Assembly (NCBI GenBank): GCA_963669155.1
Contig: OZ022586.1
Coordinates: 22,004,392-22,068,391 of the forward strand
From: Arbacia lixula
Taxonomy: Eukaryota > Echinodermata > Echinoidea > Arbacioida > Arbaciidae
DNA length: 64,000 nt
Reading direction: 5' to 3'
In this document: one piece after another, positions 1 through 11,876 of the stretch
Layout: each line of letters begins with the position of its first letter
Numbering within the stretch: position 1 is the first letter of the stretch
The notes under the pieces: model-generated
Told to the model about the DNA's origin: nothing
The model's database searches: none
The model's input: the letters and a program-made list of their open reading frames with translations, nothing else
Program-made: the position numbers and the translations under genes

Positions 1-39
1 ACTAGGTCAGAAAGACTAGGTCAGGAAATGGCCTAACCC

Positions 40-2700
40 CTCTCCCAGGTGTAAAACAAATTTAGAAACATTCGCACATAGTCCACATAACACATACCAT
101 CATAAATACAATTACACATATATGCACATGTCATGTATATAGCAATACTACCATGACTACTAAAAAGACGGAGACACTTAGTTTACTAGAGATATGTTTT
201 ATTGCCTCTTCTGTCCTTGTTTGCGGTCCTTCGCCAAATCAGTCAAGAATATACCAAGGTTTCTCCACCTTTTGTTGTTGCAATGTATATTTCGATAAAG
301 ATATTAAGGTGTCCATTATGCAATTTTGCGCTGACTAATCTTTCATTACTGTTACTATAGAATTGCGATAACATATATTTCAAGCCAAGAATTTCAATAA
401 TTAGACAAGGGTTGTGATGAATATTCATTGATGTATTATCTGGCATACGCGATTGATATGTCAATAAGACATTTCAAACATTGCTTAAGATGAACAAGAA
501 TTAACTGCTTTCCTAATATGGACAAGTATATAATGTATACACACACCTCACTCGTATCATGACGGCAAAGTAAACAAAATTGACTTGCTATATCAATCAA
601 AGATGCGCGTGTTTATGTAAATAGCGCTTAATATACAAGTATATACCCCAAAGGTCACGAACGTATTTTTTTCAAGCCAGATCATTATTATGATTGGGAA
701 ATGGTGATCGTCTGTAACTTCATGAAGCAGCACTGAGCAATGGCAATACAGCTGTTACTTTTTGTGGCTTATGATGAATGCAATTTCATAGAAAAAAGCA
801 CACAATAAACTGGCATAGTAGATTTTTACTGTAGAAAAAGGTGAATTACGCTAAACCATATGTATTATACACAACACACTATAAATGCAATAATCAATGT
901 ATAAACTGGTCATGCCAGGATTTGTACACTAGAGAAATGACAGATAAAAGTTTCTTTTTTGTCATTATCTGTGACAAAACCTACCTTGAAGCAATATAAG
1001 ACAATCAGTAGAACTTATAATGCACATGAATTTTGTATACTCATAAAAAGTAAACATTAATTTAATATTTAGCTATGTACTTTATCACAGGTGATACTAT
1101 TCAATATCTACCAGTCTAAGAAGACCAGCAGCATGTCTACATCATGCTGAAAATTTACAAATTTGTTTCCAGTTGCAGTAGCATGACCATCTGAAGTAAA
1201 AGTGTAGGCTTTCGAACATAATTTATAAAAGCATTAACGAATCACACTGAGCAATAGAAATCACATGCTCGATTTTGTAAATTGATGCAAAAGACAGCAA
1301 AAATACTCTAATACTTGTTAATACTTTATTTACAAGATGAGCAAGCCATCTAAGGTGAAAGCCATACAAAACATGGAACTTGAACATTCCTCCACAAAAC
1401 TGTGTTTAGATTTTTTTCTGTACAGGGCAGTTGTGTTATAGAAAAGTGGTACTCTTAGATAAAACGTTTGAGAGAAAAGAAGAAAAATAAAAGCGCAAAT
1501 CATCTGCTTCGAAGGCACCAGTACTATTAATAAAAAGGCACAGACATGATAACAAAACTATGAGAAGGGTGATTAAAGTACGTGTTAACATATCCGTAAT
1601 TTACTTGCGTGTGACTGTGTTTCAATTTACGCATGCGCTTTAGATCATCAAAGATAATATCCTCACACCTAACTTAAACATTTTTATGTGTAGATGGGGT
1701 TTTCTACCATCTCTGTGCAGTCCTCGTCATTGTCGTCGGTCACTTTCTTCTTTTTATCCGGCATGGCGTACAAGGCATCCGTGACCGGCGGCGTAGATTC
1801 CTGCGTGCGAGGCTCCATTGCCTTCGAGGCGCCATTGCGCATCACGTGACTCTTCTTCCGTTTGTCAGGCATTGCGTATAAATCGCCCAAGTCGGCGCCT
1901 TCTGGTTCGGGCCTGTGTTTTGTCGACACAGCGTATAAGGCGCTCAGATCCTCTTTGTCTTTCGCGAGTTCCATGTTAACCTGCGGTTCCTTGTTGACCA
2001 CTGCGTAATTGACGCAGTCCTCGTAAGGATGATGGGGGCTTGGTTCTCTTTTACCAAGTGTGCTATCCATAAGAATTTCATCGTAGTTATTCGCATCAAA
2101 CTTGTCAGGAGGCTGATCGGGGAGAGGCCCTTTGCTTGCCGCTCTACCATGTCTAGAGTAGATTGAATACAAAAAAGATCGGGTCAAAAAGGACATTGAC
2201 GGAGACTTATGAACAGAAAGAGTAAATAAGCACTGGAGGGTGAATGAGAAATAGAATGAAAGAGGGGGGGGGGAGGGGTGTGAACAATGTAAATAATTGA
2301 GAAATTCAAGATATAAGGTTTTATTCATTGTACTAATTGAACTAATAATGCATGGCTGGAATTACTATTAACAATGTTACCACTTCTACTACATTATTTT
2401 TATTGTTAAAACGGAATTCTAGAAGTACAACCATGTGAGCCATATACTGCGATAGCACTACTACAGTTTCTTTTTTCACCATCACAATTGCTTCAACTAG
2501 TACTACCACTTCACACGCGTATTTACGAATAATACCTCATCAAATACCTGCGTTTGTAAAGGACTACGACGACGATGATGACCACGAGGATGATCACGAT
2601 CACGGCAATCCCGCCACCTGCACCAGCTGCCACGCCTAGTTTTAAAGAGTATTTTGATGCAATTAATAGATTAAAAGTTGCAATCATTTATTCAAATTGA
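40..2700. repeat. Segmental duplication, copy 1 (3' end and flank of gene A)
   Basis: Near-identical, with scattered substitutions and small indels, to about 55314-57960. It covers the 3' flank, poly(A) signal, tail exon and TM exon of gene A. Bases 1-1683 hold no gene that I can support; the short frames there are also duplicated at the other copy and look like chance frames. The copy begins near ctctcccaggtgtaaaacaa. Confidence 0.85.
1325..1330 (-). terminator. Candidate poly(A) signal of gene A
   Basis: AATAAA on the minus strand, about 355 nt past the gene A stop. It lies in a block that is conserved downstream of gene E. Confidence 0.5.
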
Positions 2701-5700
2701 ATAGCTGCCTGGCGCCAACAATGTCCATTCTCTGTGAATGACGTAACTAAGCAAACTCTTTATCAATACGATATGATTGGTGATACCTGGCCAATGCAGC
2801 AGTCCTTCTGAAGACAACATAGACCTACGAGTTACATGATTAAGACAATACTTGTTATAAGTGTGTTCGTCTTTCAGGTGTTATCTTACCTAGGTTACTG
2901 GTGTTCCCTCCTGGCCTCGTGACAGTAGGAGTGGTAGACGAGAGGGTCGTATCATCTGGAGTTGTAGGGCCCGGCTCGTGTTTCTTTGATGTAAGGTCTG
3001 TAGCAATATTATGATTAATGATGATTATTAAGCAATATTACAAGTTCCAATATCCCATTTTTTAGACTTGTACTATTGTTACATCTAAATCCCACCGACC
3101 CTTGATATCAACAAGGGGAAATATTGACACCTCGTCAAACCAGCAGTCTCTCTGAATAGAGTCGGAAATCTGCCAGGGCACTGTCACACAAACATTTTGC
3201 GACTGATATCAATCGTAAATCTCTACATTAGAGTCATGAGATTGGACGTGCACTCACTTCAAATAAATCGCAACCCTTTATACGCTAGGGCCCAGTGTGA
3301 ACAGTTTCTGCTGCCTATTAACATGATTAAGAGAATGTTGGTTATAAGTGTGTTTTGCAGTATTTCAAGTGTTATCTTACCTAGGTTGCTAGTTTTCCCT
3401 ACTTGGTTTGGGCCAGTAGGAGTGTTAGAAGACACAGGCGTATCATCCGTAGTTGTAGATCCCACCTCGATAGTGTTCGATGTAAGGACTGTAGGTATTT
3501 GAATATGATAATCAGTAATTTATAAATATCAGGATCTCACACCCACCGCTTTCTTTAGCGTAGAGCATATGGGGCATTTGAATTGTCTAAAAAAATATAG
3601 CATGTACATGTATATATAACCAAAATAGACATTTAAGGTTATTTGGAGAGAAATGTATCACAGTGTAATCCTCAGCATGCCACCGTCGGTTTTCCTCACT
3701 ATTTTTTTCACACAAATCCCATACTACAGCAGTTTGTCTGACACACACCGGGTTGATAGAAATACCTGTCATATCGTCATCCTTATCTCTGGACACACAA
3801 ACTTTTTTTTTTTTTTTTTACATTTTATTGTAACAAAGTCGGAGGGAAAAAAAAACAAAACTCGGCATCAAGAAAATCCACACTAAATATCAAAGTGGAT
3901 ATGCTTGGAACACGATTTTAGTGAGGATGATTTTCCGGCCTGTAATAAATTTCCATAATGCGTATGGATGGCTTGTGTTCATTATGCTTTATCCCTTATT
4001 TTGTAATGACGTCTACGTTCATTATAAATACCTGAACTTGTATCAGCATCCTCAGTTGGCATGATAACGGTCTCAGGAGGTGTGACTGGCTGACTTCGTC
4101 CAGGAACTGAACAAATTGTGACATTTTATTTATGTTTACTTGTGGTATATACTGTTAACAATCATTCCTGAAACCCCCACAGTCATGTAAAGAACCTAAA
4201 TAATACCCCCCCCCAAAAAAAAAAAAATAAAAAAATAAAAAAAAAACTGAGCAAAATAGCATAACATTTTAAAGACAGCCAGTCCCTTTTTCAGATCACC
4301 ACAAAACCATCAAAACATTGGCAAAACATATAGAGAAGTGTTAGCAGGCTCTATATTCACAATTTGAAACTGATACGTAGTGTAAAATTCAAATAATGCA
4401 CGTAAACAACGTCTGATTAATAGTCTTTACCTCAGGCTCTTAGCAGTTTGTGTTGAAATATCTGCTTTATTGATTAATCTGTTTATTAAATTATAAAACG
4501 AATTATGAAAAAAAAATTGTTATATGGAAGGAATCATCTCCAAAGTTTGGTAGTTACTCATAAAATCAGGATTTCACACACACATAATAACCACATAGAT
4601 ACTGTAACAAAGACTAATACTTTTTTCGTAGTACGAAAAAAGTCGGTTTGAAATTTAACGGCTGAATTTTTTTACATATACAGAAAGCTTCAACATGCTA
4701 TATTCTTAGAAATGGTCTTGAATCACACTTTCTTCAATTTACGATCGTGATAGACGATTTCAAATTTTAAGCTTGCAAAAGGGACGGACAATCTTTAAAG
4801 AGATTTGGAGCAAAATAACTTAATAAGATAATAAAGATTATAAGCCAACTGATGCGCAATGAACTAATGTGCATAATATGCTAACATATCCAAAAATGTG
4901 AGTTTAAGCTTTGGTTTATTTTCGATCATTTTCAAACTTTACCCTTCTCAGAAAACGTAAACAATATTGATTTTTGTAATCCATATCAGCTACGACGGCT
5001 GTGTATAAATCACACAACAAATATGACTATATCATTACGTACTTTGAAATACTGCGATGTTATCAAGTCCGCCACATGAGCTATAGGCGTCCCCTGCACA
5101 TTGACCCTGGCAATCCTCATCTCCCTTCTTCGCTGCCCCGAGACGACTATAGTCTGCTCCTGCGACACCGCAGAAGCATTCATCCCCGTTCTCCACTCCA
5201 GCATAGACGTAGTCAGCCATGGTGGACTCTCTGCAGTGGCTGATGCATTTGTCGATTGTCATGTCGCTATTCTCTATCAGTGGATCACCGGGAAGCACAC
5301 GATCACTCGAATTATCCCTGTGGCATCCGAGATACGTATCGTCTGTAAAATGTAAACTAAAATCTTTAAGAGAACAGATGGAGGAACGCAGTAAAAGGAT
5401 TTTTTTTTAGAAAGAATGGGTGCAACTAACATGATAAGGATATAGGCCTACATATAATATGATAGTGCTTGTGAGTTCTCATTGACATCTCACGTATAAC
5501 TGATTCAGATTAAACTTTGTGTGCTAAATTAGACTTAATTCACAAGTAATGCACACAAATCGCATTTCTTCCGGATCTTCAAAATGTAACTTACTACGAC
5601 GAGCTGCCCTCAAAGAGAATCAAAAAGGTGGCGGGGGTAAGGGGGGGGGGGGGGAGGGGGTGGATGGGCGGGTTCCGACCTCTTCTCTCACACCTCCCTT

Positions 5701-7129
5701 TGAACATGGACTACTATGCTTTGACTATGCTAATGTGGTTGAAGGGCAGGGGATATGGTACGAAGCATTTGTGACTTACGCATGTTTCAAATGGATGTGT
5801 GCAACACATTTTACTTTGATATTAAAAGTTAATCTTCCTACCGTAACAGATTGCTGCTCCGATGCTTCCTGTTGGACAAAGGTTGTTGTCGGTGAGAGCA
5901 GACAGTTTACAGTCGCTGATATCACTGTCACCTGGTATGGTTGGGATGCAGAGTCAGTTAAATAGGGAAGACATACGAACCGCAATCTCTGTTTTTATAC
6001 ATGTGTGTGTGTGTGTGTGGGGGGGGGGGGGCAATCCAAACAAAACTAAACTAAACGAAATGGTTCAGCTCAATACAAACACACGCATATATACACAAAT
6101 GCAGATATAGCATATACGCAACCATTCACGTAACATCTTCAGAGACTGAGATAAATCGTGCGTTTATGTCCAGATCATTGCATTATTAATTTGTTTCGAC
6201 ATTTGTCCAACCGAAGGGCAAACAATTTGCACTTTGTTCATGACTTTCATTGTTTTCACTTATGTCTCTTGTTGATTTCGCTTGATATATAGTATTAAGT
6301 TTCAAAAGAAATCGAAGGACCTACTTACCTTCCTCGCAATCAAGATGTGACTTTGGTAGATCAAAGTCACTCCCGAAAGTGGAGTTAGCAATAGCCTTGT
6401 TGGTTCCATAGGCTCCGATATGTTGACAGACAACTCGAGCATCCTCGAAACCAAAGTAGACCCCACACGTCATCTTCCACGTGCCATTCTCTGTGGTGTA
6501 CTCCACGGTGCCTTCAAAGCTTGATGGGCCGTTCACAAGGCGGACGTCTGGGGTAAAAATAATAAATCTCATTAGACATTATTCAATCGTCTTTACCTAA
6601 AGCTTTTTCTACCAGTAGAGTATTCTGCGTATTGAACATGTTGAAAGTACACACTTGTGTTTTCTTAACACATCTTCTTCTTTATGTTCTTTGATCATAT
6701 TCATCGCTTTCATTATTACCTTATTGTCGGGCAGCGCATTCTCTTTGTTATTCACCCAAACACGGTCGTTGTTGTTACTACGTTACCGTCCATGTGTTTA
6801 AAGACGAAAGGAGTGGAATAAGCCAAGCGATATGTTTATCCGTGTTGTGGCTATTTCATTTATTTTTGTATTAGTTTCATTTATAGATATTTTATCTTTG
6901 TGCCATATGTGCCTTGTTCACAAGTTATTCACATGAATTCCATTTTTGATAGCAGCAGTTTATCTGGCAAACGGTTTAACATTCAATATATTATCATAAC
7001 TATGAGTAACTATTCGGTGTAGAACGAGGCAGTCGTGATCCAGGACTCACCTATTATCAAGCCTATAGATGGTATTGCGTTGTAGGTAACGAAGATGAAG
7101 ACGAGACAGGCCTGAAGTAGCACATCCAT
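1684..7129 (-). CDS. Gene A: SRCR-WSC single-pass receptor with multi-tyrosine tail (type-1)
   Basis: Nine exons by splice sites and phase: 7129-7051 signal peptide, 6547-6329 and 5931-5842 SRCR, 5342-5043 WSC, 4106-4032, 3488-3381 and 2997-2890 stalk, 2635-2548 TM, 2152-1684 tail. Sum 1536 nt, 511 aa, no internal stop. Start chosen at the ATG opening MDVLLQACLVFIFVTY, a clear signal peptide. SRCR (about residues 27-129) has six Cys over two exons, as in group A SRCR domains. WSC (about 130-229) has the usual Cys pattern (YLGC, CISHC, CFCG, CGG). The stalk (230-326) is rich in Ser/Thr/Pro. The TM (327-356) is a long Ile/Val run ending LYKRR. The tail has seven tyrosines: YDEI, YEDC, VNYAVV, YAVS, two YAMP and C-terminal NPIYT. 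SRCR and WSC are extracellular binding folds; WSC domains are linked to carbohydrate binding. A role in recognition and tyrosine-based signalling is inferred. Expression is unproven. Confidence 0.88.
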
Positions 7130-7866
7130 TCTCTACTGAAAGCTGGGTGGTAAGTGTGTGGTAAGCGACTTAGTTCTGTGTGACGTCACGTGAGCACTGA
7201 TGATACCAGACTACTAAGGCGTTGAAGCGTCTGGTAGGTGTCCGCTAACATCGATCAAAATGATATCTGATTCGGCACTAAGATAGATTCGGTTATACCT
7301 CAGGCTCTGAACTACACCTACATAATATAGACATGACATAAAATGCTCGCAATGCTAAATGTGGCTATACTGCGTCCATTATATACCACACTGCGGTGAA
7401 GTCAGATTACAGTTGCGATTGGTATTGCTGTTTACATTTTTCCATGAAAATCCCTGAATCACAAGTTATCTAAGCCTAGGATAAGTAAGACCAGTTGTAG
7501 CACACACCCACTGACGAAGGAACAGGGTAAGACGTCAAGTGCATACATCAGTATCCTCGCATACACTGTGTGGTCACTACATGTCTTGACATGCCGCACC
7601 CCAAGTTCAGGTTTGAATTACATTTGTCTACTTCCTCCTCTCATTGTTACTAGTAAGCGGTGTATACTGAATGCACAGTGAGTGGCACATAGCGAACACT
7701 ATTCACAACGCTGGTTCGATATTACACATTATTTCCTCACATTTTTGTTTGCCAAACAGCGCGACAATAGTGGAACGGAAAAGTACAATAGACATGTGGA
7801 GTCAATGATTTAGGGAGCATTGTGGACTATACGATCATGCTGACATTGAAAGAGGGCGCGCGAAAC
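7130..7866 (-). promoter_or_regulatory. 5' flank of gene A
   Basis: More diverged than the other flanks but still recognisable: atccggttata-like and tgtctacttcctcc segments, then gccaaacagcgcgacaatag, before a GA-rich tract. No open frame is kept. It presumably contains the gene A promoter. Confidence 0.35.
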
Positions 7867-7930
7867 AAAGAGAGAGAGAAAGAGAGAGAAGGAGAGAGAG
7901 AAAACTACAAGCGGGGGGGGGGGGGGGGAG
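7867..7930. repeat. GA microsatellite and poly-G upstream of gene A
   Basis: An imperfect (GA)n tract followed by a poly-G run, at the homologous place upstream of the first exon. Confidence 0.9.
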
Positions 7931-8919
7931 AAATAGGGAAGCAGCATTAAACATGTTAAAGGAATTGTGTATTGTTACAAGCCTCCATTCCAATCCCCGC
8001 TGTCGCTGACTGTCGTTATACCGTAAGCCGATTTTCTACATTGCAGGGATTGCAAGAGTAAAACTAAAATCGAGAATGGCAAATACTAAGCGTTCGTACA
8101 GGTGCCAATGTTATATTTCCTAATCATCCATGTTTAGGCAGGTTCAACATACCTATAACAGTAGACGGGTGAACGTGTGACGATGACGACGAAGAGCTTA
8201 CACTCTCTTTCTCTTCCGTTCTTTCACACAAACCGTTACCCCTTTCTTTCTCTCCTGCCCCCCTCTCTGTCATGTCTGTGTCTTTCTCTCATTCCGTCCC
8301 CTTTTCTCTCTTTCCCTCCCTCGTTCCTCTCCCAGCTTATTCCCCTTCATCGACTTTTGTATCCTTATCATTTGAGCCCTCTCTCTTCCACTGCGTTACA
8401 CAGCTTCTTGTCTTTTTTACATCAGTTTTTCGTATTTTTCTCTTCTGCTTCATTATGTCAATCTTTTTGGTTCTCTTTCAATTCTTCGCGCCCCTTCTGA
8501 ACTACATTATATTTTACATCTAACACTTTGTGCGCCAGATATTTTTTTTTTGTTCGTGTGATTCCTTTCTTAATTGTTTCTTAATACGTTTTGGACATCG
8601 ACATCACATTGTAAATACATGTAGTAGCATTAAGTGTGACATTATTTTCTGGATTCTACTGGATTTTTCATCTTGTGTACTTAGACTATTTCACAATTTG
8701 GAAACGATTATTTCAGAGACTCTAAGAAGACACATGTAGCACTCAAGGAGTCTATTCTAGTATTTGACATTTTACCCACTCTCAGATTTCCGCAGGAGCT
8801 CATTATCGTTTCCATAGTTGATATTTGACATGATGAAACAAACGCAGAAGAGAATATCATGGTATGTAGAATAGTAGCAATATTTATTAACATATAAAAT
8901 TCGGTACATACATGAAATA
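7931..8919. other. Intergenic stretch between gene A and the R2-group element
   Basis: Contains a CT-rich low-complexity stretch (about 8200-8340) whose long frames reflect its composition. I see no gene, RNA or clear mobile-element end. The 5' end of the retrotransposon may lie in the right part but cannot be placed. Confidence 0.5.
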
Positions 8920-9162
8920 AACTATCAAAGCATTTATGAATATAAAACAAAGTTAGAGTTGGAGCAGAAATTGAAGACCTATGAAAACATTGTTCATGCG
9001 ATTGCTGTGGAATGCTTTGGTGTGAAGGTTTCTAATGATCATCAAAAGGCACGACCCAACAGGAGGATACTACGACTACAGGAGCTTAGAAGAGATCAAA
9101 GAAATTTGCGTAAGCGAATACGGAAAGCACCAGAGGAGGAGAAGCCTGTCTCCAAGATTTGA
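8920..9162 (+). CDS. N-terminal part of R2-group retrotransposon protein, separate frame
   Basis: An open frame of about 80 codons after a stop near 8917. It is Lys/Arg/Glu-rich (LRLQELRRDQRNLRKRIRKA) and ends in TGA at 9160-9162, just where the main polymerase frame begins. The basic segment that precedes the reverse transcriptase in this element type continues from this frame into the next, so a single-base frameshift probably splits the original protein. The zinc-finger/Myb N-terminus expected of the family is not visible. Confidence 0.55.
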   Translation, partial: NYQSIYEYKTKLELEQKLKTYENIVHAIAVECFGVKVSNDHQKARPNRRILRLQELRRDQRNLRKRIRKAPEEEKPVSKI

Positions 9163-11876
9163 GTGACAGGATCCACGCTGATGTTCTCACCATTCGAAAG
9201 AAGGAACGTGCCTGCAAGCGTAGGAGAGAAAGGAGGAAAGGAAGGAGCACCTTTATGCAGAATCCGTACAAATCTGCAAAATCGCTGTTAGAACCGGCTT
9301 GCAAGACGGAACTTAACTGCTCGAGAGAAGATTTGAATTTTCACCTGCGCAACACCTACTCATCTTTCTCAACTCAAACCTTTACTGCCTGGCAGGATGC
9401 AACTCCTCGCGATCCCCCCTCCGTCCCCTTTGTAGATGAAGCTCCGTCGTTCAGAGATGTTCGAGATATTCTACAGAAAACAAAGAACGGATCTTCGCCA
9501 GGCCAAAACGGTTTACCTTATAAGATGTACAAGAAATGCCCCCGCCTCCTTCGCCTTATCTGGAGTCTAATGCTAGTACATGTAGTGTGGCGGACGAAAA
9601 AGATTCCTGTGCAGTGGAGAGTGGCTGAAGGTGTGTACATCCCTAAATCCACTGCAGCTGATGGTACGGTAATCACTGATTTTCGTCCAATTTCGCTATT
9701 AAATGTGGAGGCAAAACTCTTCTTCGCCGTACTTGCAAAACGTTTGGAGAAGTATCTACGAGTCAACGAGTACCTAGACGTGACTGTACAGAAGGGAGGA
9801 ATACGTGGCCACTGTGGCGTATGGGAGCACATTTCTACCCTGTGGGAAACCATCAAGGACGCAAAATCTACCCAGAAGAATCTTGCAGTAATCTGGTTGG
9901 ATTTAGCCAATGCTTTTGGTTCTGTTCCTCATGAAGCAATTGCGTTCGCCTTGAAATGGTACCACATACCAGACACTACCATCGAACTTGTGAAGAATTA
10001 CTACGCCGGACTTTACGCAAGGTTTTCAGTGAAAGATTGGACATCTGACTGGCAGAAGTTTTCGATAGGAATCTTTATGGGCTGCACTCTGTCTCCGATC
10101 CTTTTCGTTGCCACTTTCAATTTGCTGAATGATTTCATCAGCGGACTTTCAGTTAAGCAATACAAGATGAAAAGCAAGGACATTGAGATTCCAATTATGA
10201 AGGAGTACATGGATGACATCAGGATTTGCACCGCTTCAGAAAAAGCCGCCGAGGTCGTTCTCAACAAAGTAAACGCATTCATGAAATGGAGCAAGATGAA
10301 AATCAAGCCTGCCAAGTCTAGATCCCTTATCCTGGAAAGAGGGAGAGTAAAACGAGAGGATCCCTTTTCCGTCGATGGACAGAAGATTCCAGGTGTTCAC
10401 ACGAAACCAATTAAATTTCTAGGACGCCTCATCGATGAGGATCTCAATGACAATGGGGCTCGTGTATCCATTGAGGAGAACTTGAATACCTGGCTTCGTC
10501 TCGTCAATAAGACCATGCTGACTGGAGCCATGAAATGCTGGATCTACGCCCATATCCTTGTCCCGAAGCTCCAATGGCAACTTCTCATCTATGACGTTCC
10601 CCTTTCCCACGTCGAGCGCACGGAGACGATGGTTGCCAAGTACCTGCGGAGATGGTTCGGCGTCAGCGTAAATCTCACATCTGTAGCACTCTTTTGTAAG
10701 CAGGCGAAGCTCAAACTTCCACTTGAGGGACCGACAGCACTGCTAAAAAGAGTTGCTGCAAATAGATGCATGCAGCTGCGTCAGAGCACCGACAGGGTCG
10801 TCAATGCAATCAAGCCGGTTGTCAACTGTGGACGTAAGTGGAAGGCAGAGGAGGCAATCGACAGAGCAGAATGCAGACTGAAGTTTGACGACATGGCCAG
10901 AGGGCAATTCGGACGCCAGGGAGTTGGAGCTTTGAATAGGAGACTGCCGGTCACGAAGCTCTCCAAAAGGGAGTTTAGGACTGAGGTGTGCAAAGTGGTC
11001 TCGGGAGAACATGACGACATCTACTACACCCGGGCTGTGCAGATGGGAGTACAAGGAGCGTGGACGGCGTGGGAGGCAGCAAAACAACGGAACATGACCT
11101 GGCGCACACTCTTGGATATGAGCCCCAAACTTTTGCAGTTTGTTGTTGGAACAACATACGGCACTGTAGCATCTCCAGCCAATCTAAAGAGATGGAAGCT
11201 GAGCCAAGAAGACAGCTGCTCCCTGTGTGCTGAAAGATGCACGACTACGCATGTGTTGGCGGGCTGCCCCACGAGTCTTCGACAAGGTAGATACACGTGG
11301 AGACATAATCGTGTGCTCAGTGTTTTATCAAATGCCAATCAAGCTCATTTGACAGCTCACAACAAGAGACGAGATCAACCAGTTCGTTTTCCCCGGATTG
11401 ATTTCGTAAGAGAGGGTGACAAGCCAAAGCGGCGGATCAATGGCAAAACCATTTCCAACTTCGTTTCAAGGAGCTCCGACTGGAAAATGGTTGCAGACTT
11501 GGAGAAGACGTTGGTGTTTCCAGAGGAAATCCTGGCTACGACATTACGACCAGATATTGTCATTTGGTCGTCATCAACCAAGACGATTGCGGCGGTAGAA
11601 TTAACCGTTCCCGACGAAGGAAATATGCAGAGGGCTCACGAGAGGAAGCTTCTCAAGTACGAAGAACTACAACGGCAGTGTGAAGAGCGAGGGTGGACAA
11701 CGTCAATCTGGCCAGTGGAAGTAGGTTGCAGAGGCTTCGCTTCACACTCCCTCTACTCGGTACTTCCTCGTCTCGGAATAGGACAGAGAGCAGCACGAGA
11801 TACAGAAAGGTCCGCTGGCTGCATCGCGGAGAAGTCTTCGTTCAATATCTGGTTGAGACGGAATGACCAAACATGA
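9159..11876 (+). CDS. R2-group non-LTR retrotransposon: reverse transcriptase plus restriction-like endonuclease
   Basis: 905 codons without a stop. The frame is open from 9114; the first listed codon is TTG, so the true start is uncertain. The reverse transcriptase has GSSPGQNGLPYK, DFRPISLLNVEAK, motif A LDLANAFGS (about residue 247), motif B GIFMGCTLSP and motif C YMDD (about 350). Then follow a CCHC finger CSLC-x7-H-x4-C (from about 687) and a PD-(D/E)xK type nuclease with RPDIVIW (797) and VELTVPDE. This order (RT, CCHC, nuclease) is that of the R2/R4/NeSL/Hero group; I cannot settle the clade. It acts by target-primed reverse transcription. It lies on the + strand, opposite to the receptor genes and between A and B. 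The long intact frame suggests a fairly recent insertion. Confidence 0.85.
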   Translation: MSDRIHADVLTIRKKERACKRRRERRKGRSTFMQNPYKSAKSLLEPACKTELNCSREDLNFHLRNTYSSFSTQTFTAWQDATPRDPPSVPFVDEAPSFRDVRDILQKTKNGSSPGQNGLPYKMYKKCPRLLRLIWSLMLVHVVWRTKKIPVQWRVAEGVYIPKSTAADGTVITDFRPISLLNVEAKLFFAVLAKRLEKYLRVNEYLDVTVQKGGIRGHCGVWEHISTLWETIKDAKSTQKNLAVIWLDLANAFGSVPHEAIAFALKWYHIPDTTIELVKNYYAGLYARFSVKDWTSDWQKFSIGIFMGCTLSPILFVATFNLLNDFISGLSVKQYKMKSKDIEIPIMKEYMDDIRICTASEKAAEVVLNKVNAFMKWSKMKIKPAKSRSLILERGRVKREDPFSVDGQKIPGVHTKPIKFLGRLIDEDLNDNGARVSIEENLNTWLRLVNKTMLTGAMKCWIYAHILVPKLQWQLLIYDVPLSHVERTETMVAKYLRRWFGVSVNLTSVALFCKQAKLKLPLEGPTALLKRVAANRCMQLRQSTDRVVNAIKPVVNCGRKWKAEEAIDRAECRLKFDDMARGQFGRQGVGALNRRLPVTKLSKREFRTEVCKVVSGEHDDIYYTRAVQMGVQGAWTAWEAAKQRNMTWRTLLDMSPKLLQFVVGTTYGTVASPANLKRWKLSQEDSCSLCAERCTTTHVLAGCPTSLRQGRYTWRHNRVLSVLSNANQAHLTAHNKRRDQPVRFPRIDFVREGDKPKRRINGKTISNFVSRSSDWKMVADLEKTLVFPEEILATTLRPDIVIWSSSTKTIAAVELTVPDEGNMQRAHERKLLKYEELQRQCEERGWTTSIWPVEVGCRGFASHSLYSVLPRLGIGQRAARDTERSAGCIAEKSSFNIWLRRNDQT

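Noticed and set aside
5549..5965. Plus-strand frame of 138 codons over the gene A SRCR-b region
   Set aside because: It runs opposite to the real exon and through a poly-G run, and has no domain pattern.
8177..8523. Plus-strand Ser/Leu/Phe-rich frames
   Set aside because: CT-rich low-complexity DNA gives hydrophobic frames; no signal of coding or conservation.
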